NCBI GenBank assembly: GCA_012719255.1
Contig: JAAYAS010000186.1
Span: 1 to 8,209, forward strand
Origin: Microbacteriaceae bacterium
GTDB lineage: Bacteria; Actinomycetota; Actinomycetes; Actinomycetales; Microbacteriaceae
Reading direction: 5' to 3'
Length of the DNA stretch: 8,209 bases
Shown: positions 1-5,821 of the stretch, piece after piece
Layout: every line of letters begins with the position of its first letter
Position numbering within the stretch: position 1 is the first letter of the stretch
The notes under the pieces: model-generated
Databases searched by the model: none
The model's input: only the letters and a program-made list of their open reading frames with translations
What the model was told of the DNA's origin: nothing
Made by a program: the position numbers and the translations under genes

Positions 1-514
1 CGAGCACGTGCTGCTGCTCGGCCGGCGCAAGGCGGCGGCCGTCGCGGCGCGTCTGGCGGAGGAGGATCCGGCGTTCGACGGGCTCGTGATCGGCGGCGAC
101 TCGATGTTCGAGCTCGACGGCGCGATCCACGGCAAGCCCGGCACTCCCGAGAAGGCGCTCGAGCGCTGGCGGCAGCAGCGCGGCCGCACCGGCACGCTCT
201 GGTCGGGCCACTGGCTCGTCGACCGCCGCGGCGGCCACGACGGGGGCGAGGGCGTCGGCGCGGTGAAGTCGGCCGAGGTGACGTTCGTCGACGACCTCGG
301 CGACGACGAGATCGAGGCGTACATCGCGTCGGGCGAGCCGCTGCAGGTCGCGGGCGCGTTCACGATCGACTCGCTCGGCGGCGCGTTCATCGAGCGCATC
401 GACGGCGACCCCTCGACGGTGATCGGCATCTCGCTGCCGGTGGTGCGCGCGCTCTCGCGCGAGCTCGGATGCCCGTGGCCGGGCTTCTGGAACCGGCCCG
501 GCGCGGCCTCGTAG
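1..514 (+). CDS. maf: Maf-family nucleoside triphosphate pyrophosphatase, 5' truncated by the window edge
   Basis: Maf proteins are cytoplasmic enzymes that hydrolyse NTPs, including modified or non-canonical ones, to NMP and pyrophosphate; some are linked to septum inhibition. The frame is open from base 2, so the true start lies upstream. About 170 residues are visible against a usual 190-215, and the N-terminal phosphate-binding segment is missing. Visible family landmarks are IGGDSMFELDG, with the likely catalytic Asp at codon 98-100; HGKPGTPEKAL, with the conserved Lys at 134-136; a TLWSGHWLVD stretch where Maf proteins have their conserved TG/SG turn; and the C-terminal AGAFTIDSLGGAFIERIDGD followed by PSTVIGISLPVV, matching the family's GG-hydrophobic-G-I-x-GD-S-V-x-G-L-P pattern. 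The GTG at 8 is internal, not a start. The gene ends at TAG 512-514 and converges on the ABC operon. I cannot assign the substrate subclass (UTP/TTP or m7GTP type) from the visible part. Confidence 0.9.
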   Translation, partial: EHVLLLGRRKAAAVAARLAEEDPAFDGLVIGGDSMFELDGAIHGKPGTPEKALERWRQQRGRTGTLWSGHWLVDRRGGHDGGEGVGAVKSAEVTFVDDLGDDEIEAYIASGEPLQVAGAFTIDSLGGAFIERIDGDPSTVIGISLPVVRALSRELGCPWPGFWNRPGAAS

Positions 515-574
515 CCCGCCGCAGCGCGCGCCCCGCGGCGCATCCCCCGCCCCGCATCCTCGCGGGAGAATCAT

Positions 575-608
575 TCCGGCCCGCCGCGGTGCTCCGCGGC
601 GGGCCGGA
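575..608. terminator. Strong GC hairpin between convergent genes, probable bidirectional terminator
   Basis: Bases 575-589 and 594-608 form a perfect 15-bp stem (left arm TCCGGCCCGCCGCGG) closed by the 4-nt loop TGCT. It lies 60 bp past the maf stop and about 100 bp past the ABC operon stop on the other strand. Neither side has a clear T-tract, so it would be the T-poor type of terminator that is common in high-GC actinobacteria. The structure is seen directly; the terminator role is inferred from its convergent position. Confidence 0.7.
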
Positions 609-660
609 TCGCACGATCGCGCTCCCCTCGAACCTCGTGCACGACCCAGACTCACGCTAC

Positions 661-675
661 TGCGAATCATTCGCA
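661..675. promoter_or_regulatory. Perfect 7-1-7 palindrome resembling a Fur-family operator, in an unexpected place
   Basis: TGCGAATCATTCGCA is a perfect inverted repeat of two 7-bp arms around one central base. It agrees with the classical Fur-family 7-1-7 box (TGATAATnATTATCA) at 10 of 14 defined positions, the differences being symmetric. The core GAATCATTC occurs a second time at 568-576, just before the large hairpin. The site sits between the 3' ends of two convergent genes, so no known gene start lies next to it. The operator reading is therefore tentative. Confidence 0.35.
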
Positions 676-687
676 ACAGTGAATCCG

Positions 688-704
688 CGGGGCCGTCGGC
701 CCCG
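688..704 (-). terminator. Hairpin just past the ABC operon stop
   Basis: CGGGGCC at 688-694 pairs with GGCCCCG at 698-704 around a GTC loop (7-bp stem). Read on the minus strand it begins 5 bp after the stop codon of the second ABC gene and is followed by a moderately T-containing stretch (GGATTCACTGTT). This fits a terminator for the ABC operon, though the T-tract is poor. Confidence 0.5.
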
Positions 705-709
705 ACGCG

Positions 710-2782
710 TCAGGTCGTCGACGTCCCGCCCTCCGCATCCGGATCGGCGGCCGCGCCGGCGAACTGCGAGTCGTAGAGGCGGCGGTAGGCGCCGTGCGCG
801 GCGAGCAGCGACTCGTGCGTGCCCTGCTCGACGATGCGCCCCTCCTCCATCACGAGGATGAGGTCGGCGTCGCGGATCGTCGACAGCCGGTGCGCGATCA
901 CGAAGCTCGTGCGGCCCTGCCGCAGCGCGGCCATCGCGTGCTGCAGCAGCAGCTCGGTGCGGGTGTCGACCGAGCTCGTCGCCTCGTCGAGGATGAGCAC
1001 GGCCGGGTCGGCGACGAACGCGCGGGCGATCGTGATGAGCTGCTTCTCGCCCGCCGAGACGTTCGACGCCTCCTCGTCGAGCACGGTGTCGTAGCCCTCG
1101 GGCAGCGAGTGCACGAAGCGGTCGACGTAGGTGGCGCGGGCGGCCTCGAGCACCTCCTCGTCGGTCGCCGACTGCCGGCCGTAGCGGATGTTCTCGCGGA
1201 TCGTGCCCTGGAACAGCCACGGGTCCTGCAGCACCATGCCGGTGCGGGCGCGCACCTCGCGGCGGCGCAGCTCGCCGATCGGCTGGCCGTCGAGGAGGAT
1301 CTCGCCGCCGTCGAGCTCGTAGAACCGCATGATGAGGTTGACGAGCGTCGTCTTGCCGGCGCCGGTCGGGCCGACGATCGCGACGGTCTGCCCGGGTTCG
1401 ACGGCGAACGAGAGCTCGCGGATGAGCTCGCGGTCGTCGGAGTACGAGAACTCGACGTCGCGGAACTCGATGCGGCCCGGGCCGGGCTCGAGCGCCGGTG
1501 CGTCGGCGGCGTCCTGCGGCTCGTCGTCGGCGTCGAGCAGCTCGAACACGCGCTCGGCCGAGGCGGTCGCCGATTGCACGACCGCGGCCATGCTGCCGAG
1601 CTGCGCGAGCGGCTGGGTGAACTGCTGCGAGTACTGGATGAACGCCTGCACGTCGCCGAGGCGCAGCTGGCCGCTCGCGACCTGCAGGCCGCCGAGCACC
1701 GCGATGCCGACGTACGAGAGGTTCCCGGCGAAGTGCATCAGCGGCATCATCGACCCCGAGAGGAACTGCGCGCGGAACGCGGCCCGGAACAGCTGCTCGT
1801 TCTCCTCGTCGAAGGCGCGGCGCACCTCCTCCTCGCGGCCGTAGACGCGCACGAGCGCGTGGCCCGAGAACGACTCCTCGACGCGCGAGTTCAGCCGGCC
1901 GGTGCGCTTCCACTGCGCCTGGAAGCTCTTCTGCGAGCGCGGCCCGATGATCGCGAAGATGCCGCCGATGATCGGCAGCACGATGAGCGCGACGAGCGCG
2001 AGCTGCCACGAGATCGAGAACATCATGCCGAGCACGCCGAGCACGGTGAGCACCGAGGTGAGCGCGTAGATGAGCGACTGCTGCAGCGCGTTGGTGATGT
2101 TGTCGACGTCGTTCGTCACCCGGCTGAGCAGTTCGCCGCGCTTCACGCGGTCGAAGTAGCGCAGCGGCAGGCGGTGGATCTTCTCCTCGACGTCGGCGCG
2201 CAGCCGGTACATCGCGAGCACGACGATGCGGTTGAGCACGTAGCCGGCGAGGTAGTCGGCGAGGTTCGCGAACAGGTAGATGATCACGACCCAGAGCAGC
2301 ACGGTGCCGAGGCGCATGAAGTCGATGCCCTGGCCGGGCACGATGTCCATCACCGCGACCATCGCCGCGAAGTCGGTCTGGCCGGCGGCCTCGAGCCCGT
2401 CGACGACCTCCTGCTTGCTCGCGCCGCTCGGCATCTGCGACGAGACGACGCCCTCGAAGATGATGTTCGTCGCCTCGCCGAGCACCCGCGGGGCGGCGAC
2501 GGTGAGCGCCACCCAGATGATGCCGAGGCCGGTGGCGGCCCAGAACTGGCCGGCCCAGGGCCGCAGGAGGCCGAGCAGCCGCTTGAAGCTCGGCCAGAAG
2601 TGCTTCGCCGGACGGGTGTCGGCGCCCATGCCGTGTCCGCCGCTCGCCATCGAGGCGGCGGCGACCGCCTCCTCGTCGAACTCGTCGTCGGCGGTGGCGT
2701 CGGTCGCGGTGTCGGGGTCGACGGCCGGGTCGAGCACGGCCTCGGCCGCGTCGTCGGGATGCCGGGGGTCGCGCGCGCTCAT
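710..2782 (-). CDS. ABC exporter half-transporter, consensus-site subunit of a heterodimeric multidrug-type exporter (BmrD/LmrD/TM288-like)
   Basis: This is a 690-residue TMD-NBD fusion in the inner membrane, longer than the roughly 580-600 usual for half-exporters. Residues 1-60 are an acidic, Ala/Asp-rich cytoplasmic extension. The membrane domain spans about 65-400, with an unusually long outside loop between TM1 and TM2 (about 104-157). In the NBD, Walker A is GPTGAGKTT (Lys477), the Q-loop is VLQDPWLFQGT, Walker B is LILDEAT (Asp599, catalytic Glu600), and the switch His is in AHRLSTI (His631). The signature is VSAGE (575-579) instead of LSGGQ. The intact Walker B and His with a degenerate signature mark this as the subunit that supplies the working ATPase Walker site, paired with the normal signature of its partner. 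ATG at 2782 overlaps the partner's TGA (ATGA), and a GGAGG at 2790-2794 sits 7 nt upstream, so translation is probably coupled. The substrate is unknown; drugs or lipids are typical of the family. Confidence 0.93.
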   Translation of the reverse strand: MSARDPRHPDDAAEAVLDPAVDPDTATDATADDEFDEEAVAAASMASGGHGMGADTRPAKHFWPSFKRLLGLLRPWAGQFWAATGLGIIWVALTVAAPRVLGEATNIIFEGVVSSQMPSGASKQEVVDGLEAAGQTDFAAMVAVMDIVPGQGIDFMRLGTVLLWVVIIYLFANLADYLAGYVLNRIVVLAMYRLRADVEEKIHRLPLRYFDRVKRGELLSRVTNDVDNITNALQQSLIYALTSVLTVLGVLGMMFSISWQLALVALIVLPIIGGIFAIIGPRSQKSFQAQWKRTGRLNSRVEESFSGHALVRVYGREEEVRRAFDEENEQLFRAAFRAQFLSGSMMPLMHFAGNLSYVGIAVLGGLQVASGQLRLGDVQAFIQYSQQFTQPLAQLGSMAAVVQSATASAERVFELLDADDEPQDAADAPALEPGPGRIEFRDVEFSYSDDRELIRELSFAVEPGQTVAIVGPTGAGKTTLVNLIMRFYELDGGEILLDGQPIGELRRREVRARTGMVLQDPWLFQGTIRENIRYGRQSATDEEVLEAARATYVDRFVHSLPEGYDTVLDEEASNVSAGEKQLITIARAFVADPAVLILDEATSSVDTRTELLLQHAMAALRQGRTSFVIAHRLSTIRDADLILVMEEGRIVEQGTHESLLAAHGAYRRLYDSQFAGAAADPDAEGGTSTT

Positions 2783-4512
2783 GCCTGGGCCTCCGCTCCG
2801 AGCTGGGATGCGACGATCTCGCGATAGGTCTCGCTGGTCTCGAGGAGCTCGTCGTGGGTGCCGTCGCCGACGACGCGGCCGTCGTCGAGCACGATGATGC
2901 GGCCGGCGTCGGTGATCGTCGACACGCGCTGGGCGACGACGAGCTTCGTGACCTCGGGCAGCTCGGTCCACAGCGCGCGCCGCAGGCGGGCGTCGGTGGC
3001 GAGGTCGAGCGCCGAGAACGAGTCGTCGAACACGAGCGTGTGCGGCTCGTGGATGATCGCGCGGGCGATCGACAGCCGCTGCCGCTGGCCGCCCGAGACG
3101 TTCGTGCCGCCCTGCGAGATCGGCGCGTCGAGCCCGTCGGGCAGCTCGCGCACGAAGCCGGCGGCCTGCGCGATCTCGAGCGCCCGCCACATCTCGTCGT
3201 CGGTCGCGCCCTCGCGGCCGAACTCGAGGTTCGAGCGGATCGTGCCCGAGAAGAGGAACGGCCGCTGCGGCACGAGCCCGATGCCCGACCACAGCGCGGC
3301 CGGGTCGGCCTCGCGCACGTCGACGCCGCCGACGCGCACCGCGCCGGCGGTGACGTCGAACAGCCGCGGCACGAGGTTGACGAGCGTCGTCTTGCCCGCG
3401 CCGGTCGAGCCGATGATCGCGACGGTCTGGCCGGGCTCGACCGCGAACGACACGTCGTCGAGCACCGGCTGCTCGGCGCCGGGATAGGCGAAGCCGACGC
3501 GATCGAACTCGATGCGCCCGGGCTCGGGCAGGGTCTCGGGCCCCGCATCCGGGATGCGCAGCGAGGTGTCGGTGCCGAGCACCTCGCCGATGCGGTCGGC
3601 GCAGACGGCGGCGCGCGGGATCATCGTCGTCATGAAGCTCACCATGATCACGCCCATGAGGATCTGCATCACGTAGGCCATGTAGGCGATGAGCGTGCCG
3701 ACGTCGCCGACGCCCTGATCGATGCGGATGCCGCCGAACCAGATGACGCCGACGATCGTCACGTTCATCACGATCGAGGCGAGCGGGAACACCGCGACGA
3801 AGAGGTTGCCGATGCGGCGGCCGGTGTCGAGCATGTCCTCGTTCGCGACGCGGAACCGCTCGCGCTCGATGTCCTCGCGCACGAACGCCCGCACCACGCG
3901 GATGCCGGTGAGCTGCTCGCGCAGCACGCGGTTCAGCGCGTCGAGCTTGCCCTGGTACGAGCGGAACAGCGGGATCATCCGGCCGACGACGATGCCGACG
4001 ATGACGAGCAGCACCGGCACCGCCACGGCGATGAGCCAGCTCAGGCCGACGTCCTGCCGCAGCGCCATGATCACGCCGCCGATCGCGAGCATCGGCGCCG
4101 ACACGAGCATCACCATGCCCATCTGCGCGAGCATCTGCACCTGCTGCACGTCGTTCGTGTTGCGGGTGATCAGCGAGCCCGCGCCGAAGCGGCTCACCTC
4201 CCGCTCGCTGAACGACGACACCCGGCGGAACACCGCGCTGCGCAGGTCGCGGCCCATCGCCATCGCCGCGCGCGAGGCGCAGAAGATCGCGACGATGTTC
4301 GCGCTGATCTGCAGGAACGCGATGAGCAGCATGAACAGGCCGGTGCGCCAGATGTAGTCGATGTCGCCCTTCGCGACGCCGTTGTCGATGATGTCGGCGT
4401 TGAGGGTCGGCAGGAACAGGGCGCCGAGCGCCTGCAGGAACTGGAACACGAGCACGCCGGCGACGGCGAGCCAGTGCGGTTTCAGGTAGCGGACGAGGAG
4501 TCGGCCGATCAT
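2779..4512 (-). CDS. ABC exporter half-transporter, degenerate-site subunit of the same heterodimer (BmrC/LmrC/TM287-like)
   Basis: This is a 577-residue TMD-NBD protein and the first gene of the operon. TM1 is about 14-36 and the six-helix membrane domain runs to about 310. In the NBD, Walker A is GSTGAGKTT (Lys374), the Q-loop is VPQRPFLFSGT, and the signature is a normal VSGGQRQR (472-479). Walker B reads LVFDDS (Asp496-Asp497), so the catalytic Glu is replaced by Asp. The switch position reads AQRVSTI, with Gln528 in place of His. Exactly this pair of changes is known from one subunit of asymmetric exporters such as TM287/288 and BmrCD, where one ATP site binds but hardly hydrolyses. I infer that this protein's Walker side and the partner's VSAGE form the degenerate site. 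The ATG at 4512 is chosen because AGAAGGA (plus-strand 4521-4527) lies 8 nt upstream. The two subunits probably function only together. Confidence 0.94.
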   Translation of the reverse strand: MIGRLLVRYLKPHWLAVAGVLVFQFLQALGALFLPTLNADIIDNGVAKGDIDYIWRTGLFMLLIAFLQISANIVAIFCASRAAMAMGRDLRSAVFRRVSSFSEREVSRFGAGSLITRNTNDVQQVQMLAQMGMVMLVSAPMLAIGGVIMALRQDVGLSWLIAVAVPVLLVIVGIVVGRMIPLFRSYQGKLDALNRVLREQLTGIRVVRAFVREDIERERFRVANEDMLDTGRRIGNLFVAVFPLASIVMNVTIVGVIWFGGIRIDQGVGDVGTLIAYMAYVMQILMGVIMVSFMTTMIPRAAVCADRIGEVLGTDTSLRIPDAGPETLPEPGRIEFDRVGFAYPGAEQPVLDDVSFAVEPGQTVAIIGSTGAGKTTLVNLVPRLFDVTAGAVRVGGVDVREADPAALWSGIGLVPQRPFLFSGTIRSNLEFGREGATDDEMWRALEIAQAAGFVRELPDGLDAPISQGGTNVSGGQRQRLSIARAIIHEPHTLVFDDSFSALDLATDARLRRALWTELPEVTKLVVAQRVSTITDAGRIIVLDDGRVVGDGTHDELLETSETYREIVASQLGAEAQA

Positions 4513-4520
4513 GTTTGGGG

Positions 4521-4527
4521 TCCTTCT
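4521..4527 (-). promoter_or_regulatory. Ribosome binding site of the ABC operon
   Basis: On the minus strand AGAAGGA lies 8 nt before the ATG at 4512. It is a good match to the anti-Shine-Dalgarno pairing region and fixes the start of the first ABC gene. No convincing -35/-10 pair was found upstream; a CACGAT at plus-strand 4594-4599 (read as ATCGTG) is a weak -10 candidate. Confidence 0.7.
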
Positions 4528-4645
4528 GCGAGTGATGCCGAGATGCCCGCGGCGCGGGAGGCGTCCGGATCGGGCGGCATCGGTGCGAGGATCATCGTGC
4601 CACGAGCCGCCGACACCCGCACCGTCGATTCGGACGATCCTGCGG

Positions 4646-4684
4646 CGCCGCGGCCCGCGGCGGCGATCGCGCCGGGCCGCGGCG
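4646..4684. other. Large GC inverted repeat in the divergent spacer
   Basis: CGCCGCGGCCCG (4646-4657) is exactly complementary to CGGGCCGCGGCG (4673-4684). This gives a 12-bp perfect stem with a 15-nt loop that itself contains the palindrome GCGATCGC. It ends 62 bp before the ferritin-like gene and lies about 130 bp upstream of the ABC operon start. It could be a regulatory hairpin, a protein-binding palindrome or part of a small RNA. The sequence does not decide between these, and in DNA this GC-rich some inverted repeats arise by chance. Confidence 0.4.
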
Positions 4685-4746
4685 GTTCAGGGGATGCGGA
4701 TGCAGCACTCGGGCGGCTCGGATGCGCGCCTGCTCGGCTTGGGCGC

Positions 4747-5226
4747 ATGACCAGCGACGCAGTGATCACCACGTACCTCCAGGACCACCGGGCCGGCTCC
4801 ATCGCGGGCATCGACATGTTCCAGCGGGTCGCCGAGCACCACAACGACCCCGAGGTGCGCGAGGCCGTGGCCCGCATCGCGGTCGAGGTCGAGCGCGACC
4901 AGGACGACCTCGACGCCATCATGACCGCCTTCGGCGCGAAGCCGTCGGTGATGAAGGAGATGCCCGCGAAGATCGGCGAGAAGCTCGCGCGGCTGAAGCC
5001 GAACGAGCGCCTCGGCGGCCGCTCGCCGCTCGACGACGTCGAGGACCTCGAGCTGCTCGTCATCGCCGTGCACGGCAAGACCCTCGGCTGGGAGCTGCTG
5101 CTCGAGCTCGACGACCCGCGCCTCGACCGCAACCGCCTGCGCGAGCTCGTCGAGCGCGCGAAGGCCCAGCACGCCGAGCTCGAGCGGCTCCGCAGGACCC
5201 AGGCCCCGAAGCTGCTGCGCGACTGA
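4747..5226 (+). CDS. Small ferritin-like four-helix protein, conserved hypothetical
   Basis: The product has 159 residues, is soluble, has no signal peptide or membrane segment, and is strongly helical and charged. Four long helices can be read: about 5-30 (TYLQDHRAGSIAGIDMF, then RVAEHH), 33-60 (REAVARIAVEVERDQDDL), 90-120 (DDVEDLELLVIAVHGKTLGW) and 125-158 (ELVERAKAQHAELERLR). Glu/Asp and His residues recur at helix positions where ferritin-like proteins hold metal, including AEHH, VEVERDQ, ELLVIAVHGK and QHAELE. I recall similar bacterial proteins, with a DHxAGS-like start and a GKxxxW segment, annotated only as hypothetical. Metal binding is inference and no function is claimed. The ATG at 4747 begins the conserved helix pattern; there is no Shine-Dalgarno sequence. 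A TCGGCT at 4734-4739, 7 nt before the ATG, is one base off an actinobacterial -10 and could mean a leaderless transcript. The gene diverges from the ABC operon across 234 bp. Confidence 0.75.
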   Translation: MTSDAVITTYLQDHRAGSIAGIDMFQRVAEHHNDPEVREAVARIAVEVERDQDDLDAIMTAFGAKPSVMKEMPAKIGEKLARLKPNERLGGRSPLDDVEDLELLVIAVHGKTLGWELLLELDDPRLDRNRLRELVERAKAQHAELERLRRTQAPKLLRD

Positions 5227-5337
5227 GCGCGCCGGCGCCGTTGCGCCCGCGCCCCCGCGCGGCCACCGGACCCGCCGCCGCCGACCGCTGCCGACCGCTG
5301 CGGAACCCGAGCCGCAATGCACCCCCAACCAGGCTTC

Positions 5338-5423
5338 CGCTGGCGCGCTTCGATGCCGCTGGCCCGCTTCGATGCCGCTGGCGCGCTTCGGTATCGCTGG
5401 CGCGCTTCGGTATCGCTGGCGCC
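5338..5423. repeat. 19-bp tandem repeat, four full units plus a partial fifth
   Basis: Units begin at 5338, 5357, 5376 and 5395, with a 10-bp partial at 5414. Units 1 and 2 end in CGATGC and units 3 and 4 in CGGTAT; the consensus of the latter is CGCTGGCGCGCTTCGGTAT. Unit 2 carries one further change (GGCCC for GGCGC). The units are head to tail with no spacers, so this is not a CRISPR. The last unit leads directly into the first copy of the 65-bp repeat. Confidence 0.9.
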
Positions 5424-5459
5424 AGGGCACCAGCATCTTCCGGCGACCGCCAGCAGCAT
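5395..5459. repeat. 65-bp direct repeat, copy 1
   Basis: This copy consists of one 19-bp unit followed by a 46-bp block starting CGCTGGCGCCAGG and ending GCGACCGCCAGCAGCAT. It matches copy 2 at 5598-5662 at 61 of 65 positions. The junction contains the 10-bp palindrome CTGGCGCCAG (5416-5425). Confidence 0.9.
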
Positions 5460-5597
5460 CCGTCCGGCGCCTCGGCATCACGCGTCCACTGGGCCATCAC
5501 CCTGCACCGGAGGCCCTCCGACTCGCACCCCGCCCCAGCGCTCGCCTCGCACTCACCATCACGAAAACCGCGCCCCGCGACGCCCTCACGCGGTTGT

Positions 5598-5662
5598 CGC
5601 TGGCGCGATTCGGTATCGCTGGCGCCAGGACCCCAGCATCTTCCGGCGACCGCCAGCGGCAT
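5598..5662. repeat. 65-bp direct repeat, copy 2, with terminal inverted arms
   Basis: This is the second copy, 203 bp downstream of the first. CGCTGGCG (5617-5624) and CGCCAGCG (5651-5658) are inverted, so the 46-bp block can fold into an 8-bp stem with a 26-nt loop. The 3' end CGCCAGCGGCAT (5651-5662) is the exact reverse complement of 5372-5383 in the tandem array. The family therefore occurs in both orientations, as REP/BIME-type palindromic repeats do. That classification is inference. Confidence 0.85.
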
Positions 5663-5743
5663 TCGTGCGGCCGGGTGGGAGCGGCGAGCGGGAGGCGGGG
5701 CTGGATGCGGCGGTCCGGCGGCGCAACCGGATCGGGGGCCGGG

Positions 5744-5821
5744 GAGGCCGGCCGTCAGCCGTCGTGGCGGAGGCCAGCGGTCAGCCGTCGTGGCGGAGGC
5801 CGGCCGTCAGCCGTCGTGACG
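5744..5821. repeat. 26-bp tandem repeat, three copies, covering the RNase HI stop codon
   Basis: Copies lie at 5744-5769, 5770-5795 and 5796-5821. Each starts GAGGCC and contains GTCAGCCGTCGTG or a near-identical stretch. Copy 3 holds the last codons (RHDG) and TGA of the minus-strand RNase HI gene, and copies 1 and 2 repeat them downstream. Because 26 is not a multiple of 3, the three TGA codons (plus-strand tca at 5755, 5781 and 5807) fall in three different frames. Confidence 0.92.

Larger units (their letters stand above)
5227..5806. other. 580-bp gene-free, repeat-rich spacer
   Basis: No frame here reads like a real protein. The open frames on both strands are Arg/Ala/Pro/Ser-rich and merely translate the repeats in shifting frames. 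Contents in order are: a duplicated 10-mer CCGACCGCTG at 5281-5300; a 19-bp tandem array (5338-5423); two copies of a 65-bp repeat (5395-5459, 5598-5662); about 135 bp without visible structure between them (5463-5597); and a 26-bp tandem repeat (5744-5821) that runs into the RNase HI stop. A weak 5-bp hairpin (GGCGC-CGTT-GCGCC, 5234-5247) follows the ferritin-like gene. The spacer lies between convergent gene ends, so strong promoters are not expected. Confidence 0.75.

Noticed and set aside
8..10. GTG at 8 as the Maf start codon
   Set aside because: The frame stays open to the window edge, and the N-terminal Maf segment must lie further upstream.
469..861. Plus-strand frame of 130 codons starting inside maf and crossing the convergent spacer
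   Set aside because: It is Arg/Pro-rich, runs through the terminator hairpin and into the antisense of the ABC gene, and shows no family motif or ribosome binding site.
657..3548. Very long minus-strand open frame (963 codons) across both ABC genes
   Set aside because: It is an Arg/Pro/Ser-rich shadow frame of the ABC genes. High GC removes stop codons from alternative frames, and the real frames show all ABC motifs.
794..5226. Long plus-strand open frames opposite the ABC operon (for example 794-2827 and 2854-4746)
   Set aside because: They are antisense to clear ABC genes, rich in Arg, His, Asp and Glu, and show no domain. Only the last part of the second, from the ATG at 4747, is a real gene.
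5338..5423. CRISPR-like array
   Set aside because: The 19-bp units are directly adjacent without spacers, and no cas gene is present.
5338..5423. Replication-origin iterons
   Set aside because: The 19-bp direct repeats recall iterons in length, but there is no rep gene, AT-rich unwinding region or DnaA box nearby, and the flanking genes are chromosomal housekeeping types.
5060..5662. Minus-strand frames with repeating RASDTEARQR-like peptides, and plus-strand frames with LARFGIAGA-like peptides (5317-6190)
   Set aside because: The peptide repeats are translations of the 19-bp DNA repeat in several frames on both strands. They overlap the ferritin-like or RNase HI genes and lack start signals.
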